A stretch of 7,268 nucleotides of DNA from Bacteroidota bacterium (GTDB lineage Bacteria; Bacteroidota; Bacteroidia; Bacteroidales; CG2-30-32-10): positions 1 through 7,268 of the forward strand of contig JAAXXA010000139.1 of the NCBI GenBank assembly GCA_013334735.1, written 5' to 3'. The notes under the pieces were generated by a model, which was not told where the DNA came from, made no database searches, and saw only the letters and a list, made by a program, of their open reading frames with translations. The position numbers were made by a program, and so were the translations under genes. The stretch's first letter is position 1; each line of letters opens with the position of its first letter. Below, piece after piece: positions 1-5,153 of the stretch.

Positions 1-162
1 GAAGTTTGTCATTCTATTAATCACCGGACTTATTTTATTTCGGATAAAAATGATTTAAAAAGAAGTTGGTTTAAAGATGTAAAATCAGTTGGCGTATGCG
101 GCGCTACTTCTACTCCTATGTGGCTTATGGAAGAAGTAGCATCAGAAATAAGAAGTTATTAG
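1..162 (+). CDS. ispH: 4-hydroxy-3-methylbut-2-enyl diphosphate reductase (IspH/LytB), C-terminal fragment
   Basis: This is the last 53 codons of a gene that begins before the window; frame 1 is open from base 1 to the TAG at 160-162. The tail reads ...WFKDVKSVGVCGATSTP followed by MWLMEEVASEIRSY. The block GVxxGATSTPxWLMEEV is the conserved C-terminal signature of IspH, where the Ser of the S/T-P motif helps bind the substrate diphosphate. IspH is the cytosolic [4Fe-4S] enzyme that makes IPP and DMAPP in the last step of the MEP isoprenoid pathway. The iron-sulfur ligands lie upstream and are not visible here. The next gene starts 153 bp downstream on the same strand. The family call is confident despite the short fragment, because the motif and its position at the C-terminus agree. 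Confidence 0.85.
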   Translation, partial: EVCHSINHRTYFISDKNDLKRSWFKDVKSVGVCGATSTPMWLMEEVASEIRSY

Positions 163-200
163 TCTGAAAATATACAACAAGATTTGATTTGATTTAATTT

Positions 201-272
201 ATGATTTTAGAATTATGATTTGAAACTTATTTTCCACAAAAAATCCAAAATCACAAATCTAAAATCCAAAAT
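201..272. repeat. AT-rich imperfect inverted and direct repeat between ispH and the DUF218 gene
   Basis: The 12-mer AAAATCCAAAAT occurs exactly at 240-251 and 261-272, a period of 21. GATTTTAG at 203-210 is complementary to CTAAAATC at 259-266, and GATTTG at 216-221 to CAAATC at 254-259, so the T-rich left half can fold onto the A-rich right half as a weak stem-loop. This could be a degenerate intergenic repeat or a weak terminator for ispH. There is no coding potential. The pairing is A/T only, so part of it could reflect base composition. Confidence 0.45.
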
Positions 273-315
273 GATGTAAATACTTAATTTTATTGATAAA
301 TACTAATTTATTATT

Positions 316-1083
316 ATGTTTTTTATTCTTTCAAAATTATTAACATTCGTAATATCTCCATTAGTTTGGATTATTACTTTTTTATTGCTTGCGCTGTTTT
401 TAAAAAATAAAAAAATAGCGCGACGTTTTTTGTATTCTTCTGTAATTTTAATTTTGTTTTTTTCAAACCCTTTTATTGCCGATGAACTTTGCCGCATGTG
501 GGAATATCCTATCACTCAGGATAAAGATCTTGCAGCAACTTATGATGTAGGGATTGTTTTGGGCGGAGGAATGGTTACGATTGATACCGATTACGACCGT
601 ATGACATTCCGCCATAATACCGACAGAATATTTCAGGCATTGCAATTATATAAAACAGGCCGAATTAAAAAAATGCTTATTTCCAGTGGTTCAGGGAGTC
701 TTGTTTTCAGAGATATGATAGAATCCACATTGCTCAAACGTTATCTTTTAAAGATAGGCATTCCCGACAGCGCTGTAATTATTGACTCTTTATCTGAGAA
801 TACATATCAAAACGCAGTTAATTCAGCGCAAATTCTGAAAAAGGCTTATCCAAAAGGAAAATTTCTTCTGATTACATCTTCAAGCCATTTACGTCGGGCA
901 AAAGCATGTTTTATTAAAACGGGAATAACTGTTACTCCATACAGTACAAATTTAATAACCGGCAGACGATTACTAAACACGGGTAATATGATCATTCCTA
1001 ATTTGAGCGCATTTGATGCATGGGATAAAATATTACATGAAGTGATTGGATATATTGTGTATAAAGTTTGCGGATATTTATAA
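316..1083 (+). CDS. DUF218 (ElyC/SanA/YdcF-type) membrane protein
   Basis: The 255-aa protein matches the length and layout of E. coli ElyC: two N-terminal membrane segments (about residues 6-30 and 36-55), then a soluble Rossmann-like DUF218 domain. Family hallmarks are visible: VGIVLGGG at 78-85, an RIFQALQLYKTGRIKKMLISSG block at about 104-125, SENTYQNA at 160-167, and ITSSSHLRRA at 186-195, whose His and Arg residues are family-conserved. The final hydrophobic stretch (IGYIVYKVCGYL) ends the domain as in ElyC. DUF218 proteins are inner-membrane proteins tied to envelope and peptidoglycan or lipid-carrier homeostasis; the exact reaction is not settled, so no gene symbol is given. The ATG at 316 has no Shine-Dalgarno sequence, but the hydrophobic N-terminus begins immediately, which supports this start. 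Confidence 0.85.
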   Translation: MFFILSKLLTFVISPLVWIITFLLLALFLKNKKIARRFLYSSVILILFFSNPFIADELCRMWEYPITQDKDLAATYDVGIVLGGGMVTIDTDYDRMTFRHNTDRIFQALQLYKTGRIKKMLISSGSGSLVFRDMIESTLLKRYLLKIGIPDSAVIIDSLSENTYQNAVNSAQILKKAYPKGKFLLITSSSHLRRAKACFIKTGITVTPYSTNLITGRRLLNTGNMIIPNLSAFDAWDKILHEVIGYIVYKVCGYL

Positions 1084-1205
1084 AGTGGGAAGTTATAAAG
1101 TGGAAAGTTTATAAAGTAAACCGCAAAACTTTAGGCACTTTAATCCGCCGTGGCGGACTTTAGGCACTCCAGGCACTTCAAACTTTAAGCACTTATTCTT
1201 AATAA
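1084..1205. repeat. Intergenic repeat cluster (AAAGT / ACTTTAGGCACTT units) around a GC-rich palindrome
   Basis: The left half repeats AAAGT/GGAAAGTT words. The right half carries the complementary unit three times: ACTTTAGGCACTT at 1128-1140, ACTTTAGGCACT at 1157-1168 and ACTTTAAGCACTT at 1182-1194, with a further AGGCACTT at 1171-1178. The halves can pair (for example AAAGT with ACTTT). Embedded at 1144-1157 is TCCGCCGTGGCGGA, two 6-bp GC-rich arms around GT, which stands out from the AT-rich surroundings. The block fills nearly the whole gap between the DUF218 gene and the M48 protease gene. It contains no plausible gene. Confidence 0.7.
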
Positions 1206-1230
1206 CTCTAAACTCTTAACTCTAAAAAAA

Positions 1231-2490
1231 ATGGCACATCTCCTATTCATTATCATTATTGTTTTTGTTGTTTTCGATTTTGTGCTCGAACGATTATTTG
1301 ATTACCTGAACAGTCTTTACTGGAGCAATGAATTGCCTAAGGAATTAGCAGGTATTTACGAAGCGGAAAAATACAAAAAATCGCAGGATTACGAAAAAGC
1401 GCAGCACAAATTCGGAATGTATTCAAGCGCTCTTTCGTTTTTGTTAATTATGGCTATGTTACTCTTTAAGGGTTTTGCATACTTAGATGATTATGCAAGA
1501 TCATTTACGGATAACGATATTTTTATTGCATTAATATTTTTTGGTATTATAGGAATAGCTTCCGATATAATTTCTACGCCATTGCAGATTTACGATCAGT
1601 TTGTAATTGAAGAAAAGTATGGCTTTAATAAAACCACATGGAAAACTTTTGTACTCGACAAAATAAAATCGTGGGTGCTGGGAGCATTGATTGGCGGTGG
1701 ATTGCTGGCATTTATAGTTTGGATATACAATTCTACCGGTGAATATTTCTGGCTTATTGCATGGGGATCAATTACTGTTTTTATGATTTTTATGGCAATG
1801 TTTTTTTCATCGTTGATAGTTCCTTTATTTAATAAACAAACACCTCTTGAAGATGGCGAATTACGTGATGCTATTAAAAAATTTGCAGATAAGGCAGGTT
1901 TTAAACTTGACAATATATTTGTAATTGACGGCTCAAAACGTTCTACAAAAGCAAATGCATATTTTAGCGGTTTGGGAGCTAAAAAGAGAATTGTGTTGTA
2001 TGATACTCTGATTAAAGATCACACGATTGAAGAACTTGTTGCCATACTTGCCCACGAAATTGGTCATTATAAAAAGAAACATACTTTAAAAGGTATGATA
2101 ATGTCGGTGATTCAAACAGGAATAATGCTTTATATCATTTCGCTTTTCGTTGGTAATCCTGTATTGTCGGAAGCTCTTGGCGCTAAGCAGGGAAGTTTCC
2201 ATGTGGGAATACTGGCATTTGGAATGCTGTATAGTCCGCTATCGCTTATACTTGGAATATTTATGAATATTATCTCGCGCAAAAACGAATATGAAGCTGA
2301 TAGTTTTGCAGTACAAAATTATAGTGGAAAAGCTTTAAAAGATGCGCTTATAAAACTTTCCGTAAATACACTCAGCAACCTGAGACCTCATCCCGTGTAT
2401 GTGTTTTTTCATTATTCGCACCCACCGTTAATTCAGAGGTTGAAAGCAATAGACGAAGCGGGAGAAAATATTGCAAATTGCAAAATTTAA
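1231..2490 (+). CDS. Ste24/CAAX-type M48 family zinc metalloprotease
   Basis: The 419-aa polytopic membrane protease has the M48 (Ste24p-like) plan. An N-terminal CAAX-peptidase domain holds several hydrophobic helices (about 1-20, 64-84, 97-115, 148-168, 172-198). The catalytic motif is HEIGH at 275-279: His275 and His279 should bind zinc and Glu276 acts as catalytic base. The third ligand is expected at Glu353 of EYEAD (353-357). Family motifs KRSTKANAYFSGLG (about 236-249) and the C-terminal SHPPLIQRLKAI (396-407) are also present. In eukaryotes Ste24 cleaves prenylated CAAX proteins. Bacterial relatives are membrane proteases whose substrates are mostly unknown, probably acting in membrane-protein quality control, so a CAAX substrate should not be assumed. 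The gene is complete with all key residues. A decayed copy of its 3' end lies about 75 bp downstream. Confidence 0.93.
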   Translation: MAHLLFIIIIVFVVFDFVLERLFDYLNSLYWSNELPKELAGIYEAEKYKKSQDYEKAQHKFGMYSSALSFLLIMAMLLFKGFAYLDDYARSFTDNDIFIALIFFGIIGIASDIISTPLQIYDQFVIEEKYGFNKTTWKTFVLDKIKSWVLGALIGGGLLAFIVWIYNSTGEYFWLIAWGSITVFMIFMAMFFSSLIVPLFNKQTPLEDGELRDAIKKFADKAGFKLDNIFVIDGSKRSTKANAYFSGLGAKKRIVLYDTLIKDHTIEELVAILAHEIGHYKKKHTLKGMIMSVIQTGIMLYIISLFVGNPVLSEALGAKQGSFHVGILAFGMLYSPLSLILGIFMNIISRKNEYEADSFAVQNYSGKALKDALIKLSVNTLSNLRPHPVYVFFHYSHPPLIQRLKAIDEAGENIANCKI

Positions 2491-2564
2491 ATTGTAAAAT
2501 GAAAATTTATACCTTTTTCGCTATTTAGCTATTTTTGCTGAAATACTTTATTATATTTTTTTCA

Positions 2565-2633
2565 TACTTTCATCATTCCTATCCACCGTTAATCAAGAGA
2601 TTGAAAACTATAGAAAAACCCATAAAATTCTGA
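2565..2633 (+). pseudogene. Remnant of a second M48 protease gene (duplicate of the C-terminal end)
   Basis: Read in frame from 2565, the stretch gives YFHHSYPPLIKRLKTIEK and ends at a TGA at 2631-2633. This matches the C-terminus of the intact M48 protein just upstream (FFHYSHPPLIQRLKAIDE): 11 of the first 17 residues are identical and the rest are mostly conservative, with no gaps. Upstream homology is lost and the frame is closed by a TAG at 2526-2528, with no start codon between. The simplest reading is the tail of a tandemly duplicated M48 gene whose body was deleted, or a small segmental duplication that has diverged. It is too short to encode a working protease. Confidence 0.75.
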
Positions 2634-2679
2634 AATATTCATCAAAATGAAAATAAAAGTAAAACTTGAAAAAGGTGGA

Positions 2680-2726
2680 TATTCCGCGCAAAGTAGGCCA
2701 CCTATTCCGCAGCAAACTGGGCCACC
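2680..2726. repeat. Tandem pair of 23/24-bp repeats, possible end of an IS21-type element
   Basis: Two abutting units, 2680-2702 and 2703-2726, share the form TATTCCGC-GCAAA-GGCCACC; the second has one extra base and a few substitutions. On the minus strand they read GGTGGCC..TTTGC.GCGGAATA twice. Multiple short tandem copies inside the terminus are typical of IS21-family ends, and this wording resembles IS21-like ends I recall from Bacteroidota. No istA or istB gene lies in the window, so this would be a solo or relic end. The repeat itself is certain; the IS21 assignment is inference. Confidence 0.5.
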
Positions 2727-2825
2727 AAAACTGAATGTTCTATTGAGTCAAAAATTGAATTTAGATTTTTTATTAAATAAACTCATTTCTATAGTAAATT
2801 TTTGTGCTTTTATTCCCTAACGCAC

Positions 2826-2894
2826 AATGCCATGTACATTTGCAGCCTTATTTTAAAAGTTTTCACTTCTTTGGCTGCAAAAGAACATGTCATT
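2826..2894. repeat. Imperfect inverted repeat with 22-nt arms
   Basis: The left arm 2826-2847 (core TTTGCAGCC) and the right arm 2873-2894 (core GGCTGCAAA) pair at 19 of 22 positions across a 25-nt loop. The stem contains an uninterrupted 9-bp TTTGCAGCC/GGCTGCAAA helix and a CATGT/ACATG helix. It is not followed by a clear T-tract on either strand and flanks no recognisable gene, so a simple terminator role is unlikely. It lies in the same non-coding block as the attC-like palindrome and may be part of the same mobile or recombination structure. Confidence 0.7.
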
Positions 2895-3059
2895 TTCCAA
2901 CGCTTTTCCGGCAGTAACATATTCTCGGCAAAAAAATCCCTTCCCTTCTGTAAAATTAATCGCTTACACACTTGCCAACCCAGAAAAAAGCATTGTTGTT
3001 ACATTTAATGAAACCTCGTACAGAAGCTGCTTTTATTACACTTGGGTAGCGTTTGCAGT

Positions 3060-3190
3060 TGCTAACAGCAAGCTTATTTAATGCGGAGTTCAGTGGTTTG
3101 TAATGTTCAGTAAAATAATATATTTTTGTCTCGTGGGACAAGAACGGTGCTTTTTAATTCCGCACTAAATAAGCTTGCCGTCGTTATGCA
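3060..3190. repeat. Long imperfect palindrome resembling an integron attC site
   Basis: Arms 3068-3086 (GCAAGCTTATTTAATGCGG) and 3160-3178 pair at 18 of 19 positions around a 73-nt central region. Outside them, TGCTAAC at 3060-3066 can pair with GTTATGCA at 3183-3190 with one bulged base, separated from the main stem by an asymmetric internal loop (1 versus 4 nt). Outer AAC and GTT boxes, an internal unpaired spacer, a long inner stem and a variable terminal loop match the architecture of attC sites. The fit to the consensus RYYYAAC/GTTRRRY boxes is imperfect. No integrase gene is in the window. The palindrome is certain; the attC identity is inference, and a MITE or another structured repeat remains possible. 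Confidence 0.5.
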
Positions 3191-3279
3191 CAAGCGGCGA
3201 AAACCACTTTGACGGTGAAGCAGCTAAGACTCTTTTGAAATTACATTGCGATGAAAAAAAAGAAAAATGAATCAAAATA

Positions 3280-3299
3280 ACCGACACACCTGTGTCGGT
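3280..3299 (-). terminator. Hairpin terminator downstream of hgcB
   Basis: ACCGACACA and TGTGTCGGT form a perfect 9-bp inverted repeat around CC (a practical stem of 8 with an ACCT loop). On the minus strand it begins 11 nt after the hgcB stop codon and is followed by a T-rich run (TTATTTTGATTCATTTTTC), consistent with intrinsic termination of the minus-strand cluster. On the plus strand the hairpin is followed by mixed A/T sequence and has no gene upstream, so the minus orientation is preferred. Confidence 0.75.
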
Positions 3300-3310
3300 A
3301 TATAATAAAT

Positions 3311-3616
3311 TTAACAACACCCACTTTTCGCATTAGAACTGGAGCAATCGCAACTTGGTTCTGTGCCTCTTAATATTCCATTAATAATTCCTGCCGCGCA
3401 TCCTACGCCTGATTTTACACTTATAGCCACTTGAGGACAATTTTTTTCGCAAGCCCCACATTCCATACAAAGATCTTTCTTGTCAATAAATGCTTTTTTG
3501 TCTTTTATGATAAATACCTCATGTGGGCACACAATTGTACACATCTTGCAACCATTGCATTTCTGTATGTCGAGTGAAAGTGTTACAACATTTTTTAAAT
3601 ATGTAAGTCCGTTCAT
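3311..3616 (-). CDS. hgcB: HgcB, ferredoxin-like mercury methylation protein
   Basis: The 101-aa protein is a 2[4Fe-4S] ferredoxin with the HgcB pattern. It starts with YLKNVVTLSLD (6-16), has cluster motifs C20-x2-C23-x2-C26-x3-C30 and C50-x2-C53-x2-C56-x3-C60, then the HgcB-specific GCAAGIINGILRGTEPSC segment with Cys73, and ends in a Cys100-Cys101 pair. HgcB is known to reduce the corrinoid cobalt of HgcA; Cys73 and the terminal Cys pair are implicated in handling Hg(II). Two further cysteines at 89 and 91 (CDC) bring the total to 13. The gene starts 28 nt after the hgcA stop, so the two are almost certainly co-transcribed. The ATG at 3616 lacks a clear Shine-Dalgarno sequence but puts the N-terminus where HgcB proteins normally begin. 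A hairpin terminator follows. General ferredoxins lack the C-terminal segment. Confidence 0.95.
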   Translation of the reverse strand: MNGLTYLKNVVTLSLDIQKCNGCKMCTIVCPHEVFIIKDKKAFIDKKDLCMECGACEKNCPQVAISVKSGVGCAAGIINGILRGTEPSCDCSSSNAKSGCC

Positions 3617-3644
3617 AATATTTCATTTAATCTGTCCACAAACA

Positions 3645-4679
3645 CTAAATAAATCGTTTAATAATCCAACCTATTAATCCAAGCGCAGCAAATCCTATTT
3701 GCATAGGAAGAGCTGTTTTCATTTCTTTCTGAACTCCCGATAAGGAAGTAAATGTAGATGTTCCTGTATAGTTCATTGCAAGAAATGAAGAAATACTTCC
3801 GGTAATTAAAAACCATGATATGATTTCTGTAATAGTATTTCCAAAAAAATTAAAATAAAAAAGTAATATTGAAAGCACCCATACTATTGAAAGTCCTTTC
3901 AATGAAAACCTTTTAAAAGGTATCCATGGAAGAAGTATTGGGGTTAAAACACTTCCGCATAAATATGCAGTGAATAAATTTACAAATGCCTTTCCTCCTG
4001 TAGTCCATGCCAAATCAACGGAATAGCCTTTTGAATTTATTCCTGATAAAATAAAAAATAATGCGGGAATAAATAACAGATAATATTTCCCATAAGAAAG
4101 TTCTACAGGAATTAATTTCATTCTTTCCTTCAAAGGAAATGATACTTTACGCATTTCGGGAGTAGCTTTATATCCGGCATTAACAAATGCATTGATATCA
4201 GAAGCTCTCACAGGACCGTAAATTACACGAAAACCTGTTTTGCTTTTCACTTCATGCGCAGAAACGCCTACTGCTCCAAGCTGTGGTACAATAATATTTT
4301 TATGATTTACTATTTTATCAAGTTCATGAGCTTTTATTCTGTATGTTAATTCTTTTGTCCCAAAAGTACCTTTACCTGCTGCACACCAAACATTAATTCC
4401 TTTTGTGTCTAGTACCAGAACCCATGCATTCATATCATGTAAGGCTTTTCGCAAATGGTCAAAACTTAATTTAAAATTCGCGCTTACAAAAATATCTGAG
4501 TTTTCATCGGGAGTACCTATTGCATAGAAGCCCTGTTTTACCTTATAGTTCATGCGACCAATAGCCCAGCGAACTTTTATAGTACTTATGAGGTCTGAAT
4601 TACTCCAAACGGTTGAGATTACAGGAACTTTCCCTGCTGCCGTATCAATTTTACCGATTATATAATCCTTTTTATTCAT
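3645..4679 (-). CDS. hgcA: HgcA, corrinoid-dependent mercury methyltransferase
   Basis: The 344-aa protein carries the diagnostic HgcA cap-helix motif NVWCAAGK at 96-103, extended as GTFGTKEL. Cys99 is the expected lower axial ligand to cobalt. The N-terminal half (about 1-180) is the corrinoid-binding domain related to the CFeSP large subunit (CdhD), including VPQLGAVGVSAHEV (131-144) and FRVIYGPVRASDI (150-162). The C-terminal half has about five membrane helices (roughly 198-213, 231-252, 262-279, 284-302, 325-341), as in known HgcA. CdhD lacks both this motif and the membrane domain. HgcA transfers a methyl group from its corrinoid to Hg(II), giving methylmercury, with HgcB as reductant. 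Its native physiological role is still unclear. Length and motifs are intact, with no sign of truncation. The ATG at 4679 follows a weak TAAAG; a shared 12-bp element and an inverted repeat lie in the leader. Confidence 0.96.
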   Translation of the reverse strand: MNKKDYIIGKIDTAAGKVPVISTVWSNSDLISTIKVRWAIGRMNYKVKQGFYAIGTPDENSDIFVSANFKLSFDHLRKALHDMNAWVLVLDTKGINVWCAAGKGTFGTKELTYRIKAHELDKIVNHKNIIVPQLGAVGVSAHEVKSKTGFRVIYGPVRASDINAFVNAGYKATPEMRKVSFPLKERMKLIPVELSYGKYYLLFIPALFFILSGINSKGYSVDLAWTTGGKAFVNLFTAYLCGSVLTPILLPWIPFKRFSLKGLSIVWVLSILLFYFNFFGNTITEIISWFLITGSISSFLAMNYTGTSTFTSLSGVQKEMKTALPMQIGFAALGLIGWIIKRFI

Positions 4680-4747
4680 GCTTTAGATTGTAAAAAATAG
4701 TATTAGTATCTAAACACAATGAGTAATCTAACTTTAGACACTTTTTT
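4680..4747 (-). promoter_or_regulatory. hgcA leader with inverted repeat and ACTAATACTATT element
   Basis: The 68 bp between the upstream small gene and hgcA hold a 9-bp inverted repeat, GTATCTAAA at 4706-4714 and TTTAGACAC at 4733-4741 (8 of 9 paired, 18-nt spacer), plus another TTTAGA at 4682-4687. The 12-mer AATAGTATTAGT (minus strand ACTAATACTATT) is at 4696-4707, 16 nt before the hgcA ATG, and is repeated exactly before the upstream gene. This could be an operator, a promoter for hgcA or an RNA hairpin. ArsR-type regulators are known beside some hgcA genes and bind inverted repeats, but none is encoded here. The function is inference. Confidence 0.4.
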
Positions 4748-4978
4748 TTAATGTGAATATTCACAATTATTGCAATGCCCGGCACATCCCATCTGTGGTG
4801 TTTGAGACGATTTCTTTTGATAAGAAGGCTCTCTGTATTCATTACATTCTGTTTTGCATTCAGGGCATTCTGCAATATATTTCATACAAGGACCGTAAAT
4901 TACATCTATCCATTCTTTTTTATTCCCCTCGTTTTCAAATATTTTTTTGCATGAAATACACCAAAATTTTAATATCAT
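4748..4978 (-). CDS. Small cysteine-rich zinc-ribbon-like protein of unknown function, upstream of hgcA
   Basis: The 76-aa product (start ATG at 4976-4978) is unrecognised as a named protein. It has nine cysteines: CISC at 7-10, Cys31, CPEC at 38-41, Cys45, and a C-terminal GCAGHCNNCEYSH tail with Cys65, Cys69 and Cys72 plus His68 and His76. The paired CxxC motifs suggest a zinc ribbon, loosely like FmdB-type small proteins; the separate C-terminal Cys/His cluster could bind a second metal. The frame stays open upstream to an ATG at 5068, but the extra 30 residues are low-complexity AT-driven sequence, so the start just before the CxxC domain is preferred. It lies 68 bp upstream of hgcA on the same strand, suggesting co-transcription or co-regulation. 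A link to mercury or thiol handling is only a guess from context. Confidence 0.7.
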   Translation of the reverse strand: MILKFWCISCKKIFENEGNKKEWIDVIYGPCMKYIAECPECKTECNEYREPSYQKKSSQTPQMGCAGHCNNCEYSH

Positions 4979-5005
4979 AATTTTAATTGTTTTATATAGA
5001 GTGAT

Positions 5006-5017
5006 AATAGTATTAGT
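5006..5017 (-). promoter_or_regulatory. ACTAATACTATT element upstream of the cysteine-rich gene
   Basis: AATAGTATTAGT on the plus strand (ACTAATACTATT on the coding strand) lies 27 nt before the preferred ATG at 4978 and is identical over 12 bp to the element 16 nt before the hgcA ATG. Sharing this word supports common control of the two genes. Whether it is a promoter box or a regulator site cannot be told from the sequence; it does not match the usual Bacteroidota TAnnTTTG box. Confidence 0.35.
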
Positions 5018-5153
5018 TCTGTAAAAAAGTTTGAAATTAATAAATATTTTTATATGTTTGTATTTCATAAAAAATATTCATTTTTTTTGATTTTTTTATA
5101 AAAGGCTCATGAACTATTTACAGACGTTTTGAAAAATTCAATAAGGTAAACTT

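Larger units (their letters stand above)
2491..3310. other. Gene-free stretch of about 820 bp carrying mobile-element debris
   Basis: No open frame here has recognisable family features; those of 60-68 codons run through the palindromes and look like chance. Contents in order: AT-rich spacer, M48 gene remnant (2565-2633), tandem IS-end-like repeats (2680-2726), inverted repeat (2826-2894), an unassigned stretch (2895-3059), attC-like palindrome (3060-3190), an unassigned A-rich stretch, then the terminator of the hgcAB transcript (3280-3299). The dense structured repeats contrast with the compact genes on either side. Confidence 0.7.

Noticed and set aside
1596..1913. 105-aa minus-strand ORF inside the M48 protease gene
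   Set aside because: Antisense shadow of a well-supported gene; no family features of its own.
2647..2820. 57-codon ORF starting MKIKVKLEKGGYSA, whose first residues faintly recall HicB-type antitoxins
   Set aside because: From residue 12 the frame runs straight through the tandem 23/24-bp repeat, and no HicB core or HicA partner follows. At most it is a truncated 5' fragment; the resemblance is too short to call.
2802..3081. Two overlapping plus-strand ORFs of 68 and 64 aa
   Set aside because: They run through the inverted repeat and into the left arm of the attC-like palindrome, overlap each other in different frames and show no domain or compositional sign of coding.
2956..3141. 61-aa minus-strand ORF across the attC-like palindrome
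   Set aside because: It spans one arm of the palindrome and has no recognisable motif or start context.
3251..3280. Nine-codon Lys-rich ORF (MKKKKNESK)
   Set aside because: Too short and lysine-only; it overlaps the A-rich tract that is the T-tract of the minus-strand terminator.
3480..3677. 65-aa plus-strand ORF opposite hgcB
   Set aside because: Antisense shadow of hgcB, whose ferredoxin motifs settle the coding strand.
4672..4875. 67-aa minus-strand ORF overlapping the Cys-rich gene and the hgcA start
   Set aside because: Out-of-frame shadow of the Cys-rich gene; the Cys/CxxC pattern is only in the other frame.
4979..5068. 30-residue N-terminal extension of the Cys-rich protein (ATG at 5068)
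   Set aside because: Low-complexity Ile/Lys/Tyr/Phe composition typical of translated AT-rich intergenic DNA; the ATG at 4978 sits just before the conserved-looking CxxC domain.
5069..5153. Bacteroidota-type promoter (TTTG...TAnnTTTG) in the divergent intergenic region
   Set aside because: TTTG-like words occur, but no properly spaced TAnnTTTG box could be matched on either strand.
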